The notes under the pieces are model-generated. The model ran no database searches and was not told the DNA's origin. It saw only the letters and a list, made by a program, of their open reading frames with translations. A stretch of DNA of 64,000 bases from Chinchilla lanigera. Taxonomy: Eukaryota > Chordata > Mammalia > Rodentia > Chinchillidae. The stretch lies in NCBI RefSeq assembly GCF_000276665.1, contig NW_004955425.1:22443943-22507942 (forward strand), given 5' to 3'. A program made the position numbers and the translations under genes. Below, in pieces: positions 46,745 through 58,490 of the stretch (within the stretch, counting starts at the first letter, position 1; every line of letters starts with the position of its first letter).

Positions 46745-49700
46745 AAGTTACAGTTGGTAAGGACTTAGAGGGTAGTGGCAGAAGACAACTGCCATTAACC
46801 TATCTTTTCTTCATATTCCTTCTGGGTTATAGGCTCTTTCCTTTAACCTCTGGGGAACTTTTGGGGTTTTATTATTAATAAAAGTGAATGTTTTTTATAA
46901 ACTAAGTAACTCTTTGTAATTTCCCTTTGGTGAATTGTTTGTTCATGGTGTCCCATTCCGGTGTAGTTGTCATTTATTACAGTGATAATTGTGACAATTA
47001 TGACCTTGTCTCATTTTCCTGGAAAGATTTATTGGAATGCATAACTTTACATGTAGTATCTGCTCTGTAACTGTTAATTATATACAAAATTGTGCTACTT
47101 TTGGGGTGAAGCTCATCGTGGACATGTCAGAGACCACAGCTGGAAGTTCTTATGTGCCTTCTTGGTTGTGTCTGCTGCAGTTGGAAACTCATTCCTATCC
47201 TGTGAACACTCTAGTCCCACCTCACCCAGATGCTGTGAACACTCCATGTTCATCTTCATTTGCTCTGATACTTCTAACACCCCTGGGCCTGTCCTGGGAA
47301 GACCAGCTACAACTCCTGCTGTCAGAAGGGGAATAAATGCAAGCACTGGCTCACAATAAAGTGTTCATTGATGTCATGAAGGGCTATTTACCCATTTCTC
47401 CTCCCCTTTGGTAGGACTTTCAGTCTGCCTTTGTCTGCCCCGTAACCATTGTTTCCAGGTAGTCCTTGTCCCCTTCTCTCCCTTGTCTCCTTGCATTCTC
47501 TTACCTGTCTCACCCACTCCATGGCCTCAGCTGCCTCCCACAGTCTGACATCCCTAGACCAAGCCTCTCTTCTGGGCTGCACACCCATAAAGTCAGCTAT
47601 CCCTTGGGAATCTTTCCCTAATGTCCCCTGGCACTTCTAATACAACATGGCCTAAAATGAACCTTTTATTCCTCTCTTACCTGCATCCCTTTTCTTCCTG
47701 TCTTGTGTGTCCAGGTTTCATTTCCTGGATGAGTGAATATATGATTTTCTAATTAGACATTCCTTACCAAGTGATAAATCAGTTTTCTGTAAAATAAACC
47801 AAAGTTGTTATTTTACGAGGTGTGCTGTTTTAATGAAATCTGTGAGTTCTTTGCACGAAGTGAATCCTCATTTATTAATTTACCACTTGTAGAAACTTGA
47901 TTTTTTTTAAAACCTACTTACTTGATTTAAGCCAGATACACCCTGAATAATGTCTAATGTATGTTAGTGAAGTGAGAGCCCCTGGACAGTACTTCTTACT
48001 TAGAGAGCTTTTGCTCTGAGGGCTTGACATTTTTCCTCTGGGTCTTAATTATTTCCATATTCCAACATGTATTGTTTTGGGTAATGCTGGAATTATTCTT
48101 TATTAGCTAGTTTTTCACTTACCTCCTAAGGAACTCAGGCATGAAATACAAATATTTTCATAAGATTCTTTGAGGGAATAAAATTACTATTTTTGAGAAT
48201 GAAAATATGGTGACTTATCTTCTAAGGATTGGAAGACTTTATTAAGATAGCAAAGTATACTTTCCTGGGGATAATTTTTTGAACTTATTGGAAATATGTT
48301 ACTGGAAAGAACAAAAGGAAATTTAATACTGTGGAAGTTGGAAATAGCTCTTGAAATCCAATCTGTTCTAGAACACATAAAACACACTAATCCCCAGAGA
48401 TTTCCTACAGCTCACTTTACTTCCCAAGGCTATGAGGCCCGCTGTGATGCTGACACAGAAAGGTTCTTCAGCACAGATGTACCATGACTGGGTTTTGATG
48501 TGCAAGGATTATTTTCTGCACCTGAAGTTGGGACATTCTTTGGCCTGTCTTGCCTGACCGGTATCAAGTTAGTTTAGTTTCGTACTTTTGTTAGGTTGGG
48601 TTCCTGAAAGTACATGCTATGGATCCTAAAGCAAGGAAGGAGACTGTAGGGAACATCTCTGGGAGCTATCTAAAAGTTTCTAAAATGACACATGCCTTGA
48701 TAACAAATGCTGACAAACTATTGAGGTATCAAACAGAACAACAGAATTGTCCAAGCTACTTTTAGGGATAATGTTTTCTCAGTGTTAATCATCCCACAGT
48801 ATAATGAGGGCCTCAAGGAAATTATGGTATTTTTTCCAAGCACTCAGATCTAGAAGAAAATAAAACTGTCGGAAATCTGTGGCCAGCCAAGTCTGAACAG
48901 AGCCACCTTTATGATATGGGGAAATTCCTAGGAAGGGAAAAAAGTGGAACCAAGCACTGTTAGTGGACCTTAAAAAAGGATCCTTCTGTGCTGTATTTTC
49001 TTCCTGTTTCTGTCTGTTGTACTAATGCCAAAGCCTTGTTGACACATGCTAACATCGAAAACATCCTGATAGCCTGTCAACTGTTCCATTTCTGTCATTT
49101 GAGGAATGAGGGCATAAGATCTGGTGACTGGCAACTAATCACTTAGAGTTATTGGTATGATGTGTGATCCTGGGCCAGCAAAGAGAAGGACGATGGCCTG
49201 TACATTGACAGCTCTCAGTCTAGTCAAGAGTGGGCAGTGAAGTCCCTGCCATGTGGTAAACTAATCATACTGGGGACAGAGGAAGGAACAATAATTCTAC
49301 CATTTGGGGCAGCTGTCGTTCCAGAGCTGTGACATTTGGATTGGGTTTGAAGATGACCAACTGTGGTAAAGGATGACAGGCAGAGAAGAATGTGTGTGGA
49401 GGTGACAAGGAATGGAAGTGTGGTCAGGAGGAAGTAGTGAGTGGTTTGGGTTGACTGGGAAGGCAGGAGAGGTCAGCTTTTGATGTTCTGAGGGCCTTTT
49501 CTGTATGTTTTCACTGTTTCTCTCATGCAATTGTTTAAAAATGTGTACCATTTATGGCCAAACCATTTCTTTTGGCTCATATCCAAGGCCCATCCATACA
49601 TCATTCCATTGTAGAAATAATTTAGGTGCTGAATAATGAGTGGAGTTCAGAGAACCTGTATTCTCTTCTTTCAGAGTACTAAAGGTTTAGCCTTTTGGTA

Positions 49701-49821
49701 GTGACAACAGCATTTTGTACCAAGTAGCTGATAAGTGATGCAGTATGACCATGAATGTGTTGTCAAAGGAGAAACTGATATGCTTTATGCAGATAGTCAA
49801 TATTATACATAAAATATATTA
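46745..49821. other. No gene recognised
   Basis: About 3.1 kb. Includes a perfect palindrome at 46985-47001 and a pyrimidine-rich stretch at 47400-47700 that may be an ancient repeat remnant (L2-like composition). No coding signal. Confidence 0.45.
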
Positions 49822-49970
49822 ACTTTTTTTATGTGTGTGTCTTTTTGAGACAGGGTCTTGCTGTGCAGTTCAGACTGGCCGTGAGCTCACTTTGTAGCCC
49901 AGGCTGGTCTTGAACTCACAGCGATCCTCCTGTGGACTGAGATTACAGGTGTGCACCACCATTCCTGGCC
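49822..49970 (-). mobile_element. B1 SINE with perfect target duplication
   Basis: Reverse orientation, full-length looking: tttttgagacagggtcttgc, gtagcccaggctggtcttga, attacaggtgtgcaccac. 16-bp duplication tacataaaatatatta (49806-49821 and 49971-49986). Confidence 0.95.
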
Positions 49971-50505
49971 TACATAAAATATATTATTTATTTATCCTCC
50001 ATATATCATGTATTTTCTATTCCTTCAGCAAGCACCAAGTGTTCTGCATGTATGAAAGTATCTATCTATATTTAATAGTATAAGAATTGATTGTTCTTAT
50101 TTTTTCCTAATTCTCCTCTCTGCAGTAATTTTCCCACAGCATTAATGTTGGTGCCTTTAGCCATCGTTGAGGGTTACACTTGTTCTTAGAATCCTTTAAT
50201 ACATTGGAAAGGGAACAAATAGTAAGCTGGCATCAGGTTTTCCCCCTAATTACATTATGCAGCTAAATCCCTTTCATTGTTGTCTTTGCCTTTATTTCTG
50301 ATGGAGTAGCTACTTTGGTAGAGGGGAAGAAAGTTCAACATGATTTCTAGGTCCTGGGGACATTGCTAGAGTTAATGAGGAGCAGGGGCTGAATATGACT
50401 CCCAGATCCTTCTCTAGGAACCCTGAAGTAGGCCCCTCAGTTACAGTCTCACCAAATCTGGATTTATTGAGCTCTTGCTACTTAAATTCAAGACTGCACG
50501 TAAAG

Positions 50506-50597
50506 GGCTGGAGATGAGGCTTGGTGGTGTTGATATGCATGAATCCAAGGGTTTCCATTACTACAAAAAGACAAAATAAAACAACAATAACAACAAA
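50506..50597 (+). mobile_element. Decayed ID-like SINE
   Basis: gggctggagatgaggcttgg and gaatccaagggtttccatta followed by an A-rich caa tail. Strongly diverged. Confidence 0.5.
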
Positions 50598-50892
50598 CTG
50601 CAGACAAGATTTTGTGTTCTTCTGTTCTCACAGAGGTTCTCCAAATGGCAGTCCTCTCATAGAGGACTGCAAAAAACAGTCCCCTTATTTCTTGGACTGA
50701 CCAGTATACTCAGTTTCTTCTCCCTTAGGAATCTCTATTTCCTTCCTCTTTTATCATTTATAGGCTGTTTTCTTTTCCCGTGGAATTCCCCATTCCTTTG
50801 TAGACTCACTTTTGTTTTGTCTTTTGAAATAACAGCCAGGCTGCCAGGATATGCTTCTCTGATGAATTCACACCATAAGATAGATTTAAAAA

Positions 50893-50998
50893 TATTTGAC
50901 ACCAGAGTTGGAAGATAGTTCAGTGGTAGAGTGCTTGCTTAATGTTTGAGGCCCTGGGTTTGATCCCTAGTACTGCAAAAAACCAAAAATTCTGACAC
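50893..50998 (+). mobile_element. ID-like SINE
   Basis: gttggaagatagttcagtgg, agagtgcttgcttaatg and gggtttgatccctagtac, then an A-rich tail. tgacac occurs on both sides. The 'gtggtagagtgcttgc' body is closer to classic ID than the other copies. Confidence 0.8.
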
Positions 50999-51062
50999 TA
51001 AAAAAGAAATGTGAGCTACCTTGAGTCCAGTTTAGTAAACTGGTCACTGACTGTTAGGTATT

Positions 51063-51436
51063 TGTTATGGTTTGTGTCTGCATAACCCCCCAAATCCTCA
51101 TGCAGTCATGGGACGGGCTTCTAGGATTTGTGACTGATCCATGATCCAATGCTGGGATTATGGGTGTGAGTGCTAGGTGGGCCTGCCGCTAGGGTGGGTA
51201 GTTTGCATACAATGTAAGGGAGGGAAAGAGGCTGCTTGCTGCCATTCCCCCCTTTTCTCTTGTTGCTTTGTTGTTCTGTGCCATGAAAGGTTGTCCTCTG
51301 CCATGTGCGACTCTGCCTTAGAGCTAGCCAAGTATGGACTGAAACCTCCACAAATTGTAAGCTAAATAAACCTTTTTTTCCTTAAATTTGGGTGTCAGGT
51401 ATTTTGTCTCAGCAACGAGAGAAAGTAACCAAGACG
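51063..51436 (+). mobile_element. MaLR-type solo LTR, copy 3
   Basis: Sense orientation, 374 bp, starting tgttatggtttgtgtctg. Polyadenylation signal aataaa at 51365-51370, ending near gtaaccaagacg. Flanking gtatt (51058-51062) and gtatc (51437-51441) are a probable 5-bp duplication. Aligns with copies 1 and 2 end to end. Confidence 0.9.
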
Positions 51437-52080
51437 GTATCTTTAGGTGAATCACTATCCTTTAGCAAATGAATAGAAGAATAATAAATTCTAATAAACT
51501 GTTACAGCAGCCAGATGAAAATACCCCTTGCCACTCTCTCTTGAGTACAAGAGTGAGTCCCAAGTAAATAGGTTATGTTATAGCTTTGCATTTAGCACCT
51601 AGTATTCAGCGTACTTGCACTGTATACTGGTGTGCTTCTTTGTGCACTGGGTCATGGCCTCTGAATTTGAGGAGACTGCCCTTACCTGTTCTTATCTTGT
51701 AACTGCTGTTACCACACCAGCCTAAATCCTTGATTTGACTTGGCCCTTCCCATGTCATCATGGTCTCATGACTAGAGTATTATCATTTTTCCCATATCAT
51801 GACTATAGAAAACTGCTAATGGAGAACCTGGTTTAGAGGATAGGAGGAATATTTTCTGTTCAATTGAGCAAAAAATTAAATGAGAGACTACACATTGGTG
51901 ACCAATAGGAAGTAAGAAGTCTCTTATTGGCCTCTTGTGGAAAAAAAAAAAGTTGGCATCTATTGGTTTTACTCTTGTCATTGAATGTTAAACTTCTGAA
52001 GTTTAATCAGAGTGACTCTCTTAAGGTTCATTCTGTAGGAATCAAGATTTCTGTTAGTGCCCAAAATATTTTACTGAAAG
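51437..52080. other. No recognisable feature
   Basis: No gene or named repeat. Confidence 0.5.
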
Positions 52081-52082
52081 AA

Positions 52083-52152
52083 AGAGAGGAAGGTAGGAAG
52101 GAAGGAAGGAAGGAAGGAAGGAAGGAAGGAAGGAAGGAAGGAAGGAAAGAAA

Positions 52153-52196
<44 letters not shown>

Positions 52197-52276
52197 AAAG
52201 AAAAGAAAGAAAAGAAAAGAAAAGAAAAGAAAAGAAAAGAAAAGAAAAGAAAAGAAAAGAACAAAAAAAGAAAGGA
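52083..52276. repeat. Compound polypurine microsatellite (GGAA)n(GAAA)n(GAAAA)n
   Basis: 52095-52261 contains no pyrimidine on the plus strand (167 nt). GGAA units run to about 52147, GAAA to about 52196 and GAAAA to about 52260. Open frames across it are artefacts of composition. Confidence 0.97.
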
Positions 52277-52767
52277 CCCTTTGTGTGCACAGCTTTTCTC
52301 TAAGGCCAATCAAGATGATTTGATTGGAAGTATATTCATATGTAGTTACCTGAGAGGTAGGTAGTGTTCACAAATATGGAACATTTCACCAGACAAGAAG
52401 ACAAAGTATGCTAAACTTTGCTAAACCATTCTTTCCTAAAAGGTTTTACTGGAAAATGGTCTTCCTCTGCTTCTATGAACTTAACTTGTTTTTGATCAAA
52501 CATAGTTAAACAAGATTAACTTTTACTGCAGAATTATTCAGAGCCTTCAGTGTTATAAAGTGTTCCAGGGCCCTTCAAGGGTTGTGTACAGAATTTAGCA
52601 TCTATTTTAGGATACTTTTAGTCTCAGAGGGACTATAACCAGGTCCTAGAACTCGTATCACTGTGACACAGATGAGGGACTTCTTTGGAGTCAAGGTTAC
52701 AAATTCTTTTTAACTCTTCCCATCAAGAACTGGAGTCTAAAATAACACTGAGATTCCATCTCACCCT

Positions 52768-52855
52768 GGAAAGAATAGCTATTATCAAGAAATAAACCAA
52801 AAATGCTGGAGGGAAAGAATAGCTATTATCAAGAAATAAACCAAAAATGCTGGGG
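52768..52855 (+). repeat. 44-bp tandem duplication within L1
   Basis: ggaaagaatagctattatca begins at 52768 and again at 52812; the two units are essentially identical over about 42 bp. Confidence 0.95.
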
Positions 52856-53201
52856 AAAAAGGAACCCTTCTGCACTGTTGGTGGGAGTGTAGACTGGTGC
52901 AACCACTGAGGAAATCAGTCCGGAGATTCCTCAAAAAACTAGGATTTGACCAGCTATTCCCCTTCAGGGTATCTTCCCAGAAGAATTAAAAACATCATAG
53001 CACAGTGATATATGTGCACCTGTGTTTATAACAGCACAGTTTGTAATAGTTAAATCTGGGAAACAACCCAAATGCTCATAAACTGAGGAATGGATAAAAA
53101 TGATTTTTTAAAAAAAATGTAATGGAATACTACTCAGCCATAAAGAAAAATAAACTTGAGAGTTTTATAGGTAAAAGGATGCGCCTTCAGAACATACTCA
53201 T

Positions 53202-53303
53202 GGGGCTGGGGATTTAGCTCAGCGGCAAAGCGCCTGCCTGGCAAGCGTAAGGTCATGAGTTCGGTTCCCGGTACTGGAGAAAAACAAAAACAAAACAAAC
53301 AAA
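53202..53303 (+). mobile_element. Young ID-like SINE inside L1
   Basis: ggggctggggatttagctca, gcggcaaagcgcctgcctgg, gagttcggttcccggtac and a (caaa)n tail. Perfect 14-bp duplication cagaacatactcat (53188-53201 and 53304-53317) within L1 sequence. Confidence 0.95.
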
Positions 53304-53570
53304 CAGAACATACTCATATGTCAAATAAATCAGACCCACATGTGTAAACATTGTATTGTCTCACTAGTGTGAGAAGCTGAATGAGTAAGTAAAATCCAAA
53401 GTGTACAATAGATATTGGAATAGGTAGATATTGGAACAGGGAAGTGACTGCTGCCTGTGGACAAGTTCTGCCAGCCTCCTGCACACTGGACTGATTTCCA
53501 TACATGGAAGTCTTGGGCAATGTTTTAAGAGGATGAAAATGGAAGTTGCCTTATCTCCTTGAGTCAGAGG

Positions 53571-53882
53571 CTTTGTAACTTACACTACACTTCTGTCACA
53601 TTCTGTTGGTGAAAATAAATCACAAGGCCAGCCCAGACTCAAGGGATAGGTAAATAAGACCATAGTTCTTTTTTTTTAATTTTAAAGGGAAAAAAATAAA
53701 AATTTCAAAGCAAGATAATAGGAGGGTAACAACGATTAGTACATTGTGTATTGTTATCTTTAAATTAGTTACTTAGAGTACAAGATATCAGCTTTTAACT
53801 GTCCAAATAATATTAGCACAAACCTTTCTTTTCAATGAACTAAGAGAAATTAGTAGTATAACTATCATATATATATATATGT
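53571..53882. other. Spacer between inverted L1 ends
   Basis: AT-rich, with (at)n at about 53868-53880. May contain L1 3'-UTR tails of either copy. Confidence 0.4.
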
Positions 53883-54260
53883 TGTTTTTTTTTTTTTTTT
53901 TGCTTTTCCTTTCCTTCTTTTCTCCATTCCCCTACCTCAGTTTCTGTTTCCTTTTGAAGTTTCTTCCCATTTTACAATATCTGTTGTACATTTTGGATCT
54001 TATTTACTCTTTCAGCTTCTCACACTAGGGAGACAATACAATGTTTACACATTTGCATCTGATTTATTTCACTTATGAGTATAGTCTCCAGTTGCATCCA
54101 TCTACCTATGAAGTCTTCAGTTTATCCTTTTTTATGGATGAGGATTACTCTATTATTTAAAAAAGACCACATCTTTTTTATCCATTCCTTGGTTGATGGG
54201 CATTTGGGCTGTTTCCAACATGTAACTGTTACAAATTGTGCTGCCGAGATAACCCAGGGA
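53883..54260 (-). mobile_element. L1 3' end, antisense
   Basis: T run 53885-53901 (reversed A tail), then ctgatttatttcacttatga, agttgcatccatctacctat, tttatccattccttggttga and gggcatttgggctgtttcca. It is the reverse complement of 53020-53400 (without its SINE). Confidence 0.85.
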
Positions 54261-56589
54261 ATGATGAGGAATAATACATCATTGCTGTCTGAAGCATTTT
54301 GTTACACCACAGAAGTTAATAGCTGCACCAGCTACAGCACTAGCACCCAGTAACTTTGAAGCCAGACAGAAAAACATGTTCTTTAAAATCTAATCTGGTA
54401 CTTTCTGGGAGGCTTTTCTTGTTTAAATTCGTAGACTGGAGTTTTCTGGAAAGTAGAGTGAAGGGAATAGTTAACAAGAAAATAAAGCTTTGGTGTGTAA
54501 TGAGCAACACCAGAAGATACACCACCTTATCTTGGCATGAGTGACCGGCAGGGTGGAACAGAAGGTTAGAGGGAATGATGGAGAAAGTCTGACCTTTCCA
54601 CCTGCTCTCAAGCATGTCTTCCCAAAGGCTGAGTGATGAATGTCACTTAGGGCTTATTCTTACAGTTTAACCAGATTTAAGCAGACACGGCTTCAGGTGC
54701 AGCCCATCTGCTCTGCTTACTGACCAGTTGTGGAATATGAGACCTTCCCAATGTTCCCATCATGGAGCAGATTTAATTATTCCTGGCTACCAGGAACAAA
54801 CCTGATTAGCAGATGTTTCAGGGACCTGTTCTCAGCAGCTGAGATACAGAAGTGTAAGAGGGCATGGGAAGGTACCTGACTAATGAGTGCCTACAATGGA
54901 GTAGCAGATCCTTAGACAGGACCCGCGCTGTCCTTGTAACATCCCAAGGCCACGTGGAGCTGTTGACGTGGAAGTTTGGGCTGCAGTTGGGAGACCTTTG
55001 CCATAATTACATCCGGGCCATTCTTTCAGACTGGAGGATCATGGCAGTCAGCCTCTTCACTGCTGGCCACAGTGAACTGGAAGAAACAGAAGATCCAGGA
55101 ATCATGGGAGCTGGAGCCAGAAAAGACCTACTTGGTCATGAAGCCTCTTCTGTCAGGGCTACACCATTCCCCCGGGATACCCTGCAGCACTTTGTTAAAT
55201 CTGTTTCCGAATGACTCAAGCTGGGAGTCTTCCAGCCCTTCCCTAGGGACTTGGCGTGGCCTTTTCTGAGGAGGAAATACTTTCCTCTCATTGGCTGGAG
55301 TTTTTGTTGGTTGGCTGTAGCCCATCACTCCTGGCTGGTCTCCCTCAGACCACCCTGAACAAGTCCCCCCTCTACCTCTTGGATTCCCACACTTAAATCT
55401 ATGTCATGCTTCCGCTGAGCAGCAATTAAACTGAGGAGGAGGAGGGGCCTGCTTCCTAGTGTCTGCTTTCTGAAGTAATGACTTTCCCCAGCTGCTTCAT
55501 TATTCTGATTTCCTGCTTGGAATTTTTCTCTAGTTCTCTTGTCCCTGTTACATTTCATATTGTGGAAACTGCTGATACTTCACAAACATCTTACAGAGCA
55601 CTTATTCTACCGTGAGGATGACAATTTTTTTGAAAACTTCTTGGAATTTTTGTGTTTTGGACCAACCTTGGTTTACATGTCATTGCCTGGTAGGTACAAA
55701 GAGCTGTCAATGGAGGATAGCTCCTCCAGAAGCTGATAATAATGACATCACACATCAACCCTACTCATTGGCACAGCTGTGTAAACACTGTGGTTCTATG
55801 GGATTTGGGCAGGAGCAGTTGATGTAACTAGTGTTATAGTTAGTAAAAGATAGAAAATAAGGGTCTGCCCAGTTTATAGCCATTTACAACAGTCTAGAGT
55901 GTTTACAAAGCAAGAGGCCATGATTTGTGGGTTTGTGAGTTTGTCACTGAGTAAGGAGATGCCGTTGAGCCTCTACCAGTGTAGGCCATGAGACCGAAGT
56001 TGGAAGAAGGGTTTAAATCACTGTTTTTCTAAGCATGTCCCACAGCATTCAGTCCTAAGATGCATTTTAGAGGCTGCATGTGGGTAATAGTTGGAAGGGG
56101 AAAACTTCTTAACCCTGTCTTTCTAAGTCATACGGCTCTGCTTTTATTTGTTTCATGTACAGAACTAGGTTGCTTGTGAGATTGTCTATAATAAATAGTG
56201 TTCAGTGCTTGGAAATGAAGTTTGCAAACCACGGGTTCTGAGGACTGACTTCTAGTAAAAACAAACAGAGAAAAACCTCTTCAGCTCAGCAACTATTGAT
56301 TATTTCTGGGATCCACATACATCAATCCATAGACATTTGAAAGCAGCAAAAAGCAAACAACTAAACAAATAGATGTTTCTGTGTGTAACTACTGTGTCAT
56401 CAGGAAACTCGTACTCAATATAAACAGGACTGAGACAGTTAAATGATGCAAACTGAGACAGTTAAGTGATAAGGAGAACAGGAGGCCAATTCTGGTGATA
56501 GTGCAGGTGACTGCCAAATTCTGTCCTCTTATGTAAGCAGTAGCCTGCATTTAAACTGAGATTAGTGTGAATTATGTGATAAAAACTAC
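54261..56589. other. No gene recognised
   Basis: About 2.3 kb. Frames at 54864-55269 (up to 116 codons) overlap each other in two frames and lack motifs. Confidence 0.5.
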
Positions 56590-56770
56590 AATTTATGGAA
56601 AGCTTTCCATGTGCTGGGCACTGTACCTAGGGTGCAGCATCATTCTAGGAAGCAGAGGTTCTGTTATCCCCATGTTATGTACTGGGAAACGTGATTTGTC
56701 CAGTCCACACAGCTCATAAGGTTAAGGAGCTGAGCATCTATCCCTTTGGCTAAAGTTTATGCCCTTAAAT
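56590..56770 (+). mobile_element. MIR SINE (ancient)
   Basis: Sense MIR: ttccatgtgctgggcactgt, tgttatccccatgttatgta, ccacacagctcataaggtta. Confidence 0.75.
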
Positions 56771-57565
56771 GCTTTGCTGTATCATCTGTGTCTGTTAATC
56801 CCTTAATACTTTACACACACACACACCCTTTTTCCTCTAATGGTTTTGCTAAGTGGAGTCCCTGAGGGTGGCAAGTTTGAAAAGTATCTTGCCAGTTACA
56901 GCTTTATGGTCAATCCACGGAAAAACTGTCCTGTTACTTTTCACTTGGAAAGCTGAAATATTACATATAAATGGCCCTCACTGGTACAACAAAGAACACA
57001 AGAAAGGGAGCCAATATTGTAATTTTGACAATGTGTACTAATGTCAAGCTGACATGTGCAGCTCTGCAAGTGTGTATTTGTTCTGGCCTTAATGACTCAG
57101 GTGTAATAGACATTAGAACTCATTGAAACAGGTGACATTGCCAAGGTAGATGAGAGTAATCTGTGTGTGGGTTTTAAGTTTTTAAATCTTGGATATATTT
57201 CTCAGTTCTTAGCTTCTCTAATTATTTCTGCATTGTGGCTTCATTGAAGGCCTGTAAGTAAGGATGGGTCTGTGTTTGAGAGTTTTCCTTGACTGACTTC
57301 ACACCCTTCCAAATGTGCATGTTCTATTCCTTCTTCTTGCCAGTAACTGGATGGTGTGTTAGAGTCTGCTGAAATTCTTGGTCAGTTGCCTCTGTTGGAG
57401 CAAAGTAGATCTTCTAAGGAGTGAATTGAGGTGTTCAAGTTTGTTTTTGTAGGTGCATTTGGAATATTGATTCCAAATGCCACGTGGCTATTTGAGAAAC
57501 TATTTCACAGCACATCCAGGTGGCCCACACAGTCTGCCTTCACACATTGTGCCAAGCCTTTCAAC
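56771..57565. other. No recognisable feature
   Basis: Short (ca)n at 56813-56825; otherwise nothing. Confidence 0.5.
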
Positions 57566-57579
57566 AAGAAGAAAGCTTG

Positions 57580-57687
57580 TTGGGGGCTGGGGATTTAGCT
57601 CAGCGGCAAAGCGCCTGCCTGGCAAGCGCAAGGTCGTGAGTTTGGTTCCTGGTACCGGAGAAAAACCAAAAAAAAAAAAAAAAAAAA
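57580..57687 (+). mobile_element. Young ID-like SINE
   Basis: ggggctggggatttagctca, gcggcaaagcgcctgcc, caaggtcgtgagtttggttc, ggtaccggag, then about 21 A. Perfect 14-bp duplication aagaagaaagcttg (57566-57579 and 57688-57701). Confidence 0.95.
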
Positions 57688-57701
57688 AAGAAGAAAGCTT
57701 G

Positions 57702-58449
57702 CAGTGAGCTCCTCTCAGGAAGCAAGTGAGGCTTTCTGGGGGAAGTGTGAGCTGGGATGAGTGCTTGAGAAGTATCCAATCATCTCTTTCAAGCCACAGG
57801 GGGCCCATTTGCCTTGTACAAATTCATAAACAGTGCCCTGTTAGCTGAAAAATGCTCATGTTCTTTCCCAAGTGCCTATTTCACTTTCTGAAAGTGACAT
57901 TTTGTTGAAGAGTTGACCATACCAGATCTTTACAAAGAAACATATGCCCAGAAAGTTTCACTCTTGATCCTGCAGCAAATGATGAGGACATCGCTAAGCC
58001 AAAGGCCTTAGATGGTCCTCCTGAAGGGGAATGTGTTGGTTAAGGAGCTGAGTGAGAAAGTTGCTAACTAACACCTATCTAAGCTCTTGTGGATGAGTAT
58101 GAGCTAGAGAGTGGTTGAGTGTGTGACCTGCCTTGAAATGACGAATGACTTATTAGTGCTTTCCAAAACATCTGTCTCTAAGAGGCAGTTGAAATTTCTA
58201 CAAGGGAGTGTTTCCATTCATTGTCCATGAGAAAAGAGACTGAGTGGGAGTGAGTGATACACAGATTTGGAGGAAATGAGTCTGCTCCCACTTGGGATTA
58301 CAATGCAGATGAATTCCATATTTTGGTTAGGGAATGTTTTCTTTGAAAAGAAAAGACAAGAAAGAAAATCTTAGCTGCTGACCTAGTTACTGGAAAGCAG
58401 AGTAAACTGTGTTACGTGTCTGCTGAAATAGTCACTGTAGTTGTTTTTA

Positions 58450-58453
<4 letters not shown>
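57702..58453. other. No recognisable feature
   Basis: No gene or named repeat. Confidence 0.5.

Positions 58454-58488
<35 letters not shown>
58454..58488. repeat. (TG)n microsatellite
   Basis: Uninterrupted tg repeats followed by tacatatgtacgtgcgtgt. Confidence 0.95.

Positions 58489-58490
<2 letters not shown>

Larger units (their letters stand above)
52736..53570 (+). mobile_element. L1 3' end, 5'-truncated
   Basis: gagattccatctcaccctgg, ctgcactgttggtgggagtg, gggaaacaacccaaatgctc, atggaatactactcagccat, caaataaatcagacccacat: the classic ORF2-end and 3'-UTR order. A 44-bp duplication lies at 52768-52855 and a later SINE at 53202-53303. Confidence 0.9.

Noticed and set aside
51927..52364. 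145-codon frame rich in Lys, Glu and Arg, and Phe/Ser-Leu-rich frames on the other strand
   Set aside because: They are translations of the polypurine microsatellite.
53202..53303. Sequence with tRNA-like A and B boxes, as a possible tRNA gene
   Set aside because: It has an A-rich tail, target-site duplications and sister copies; it is a tRNA-derived SINE and lacks a proper acceptor-stem pairing.
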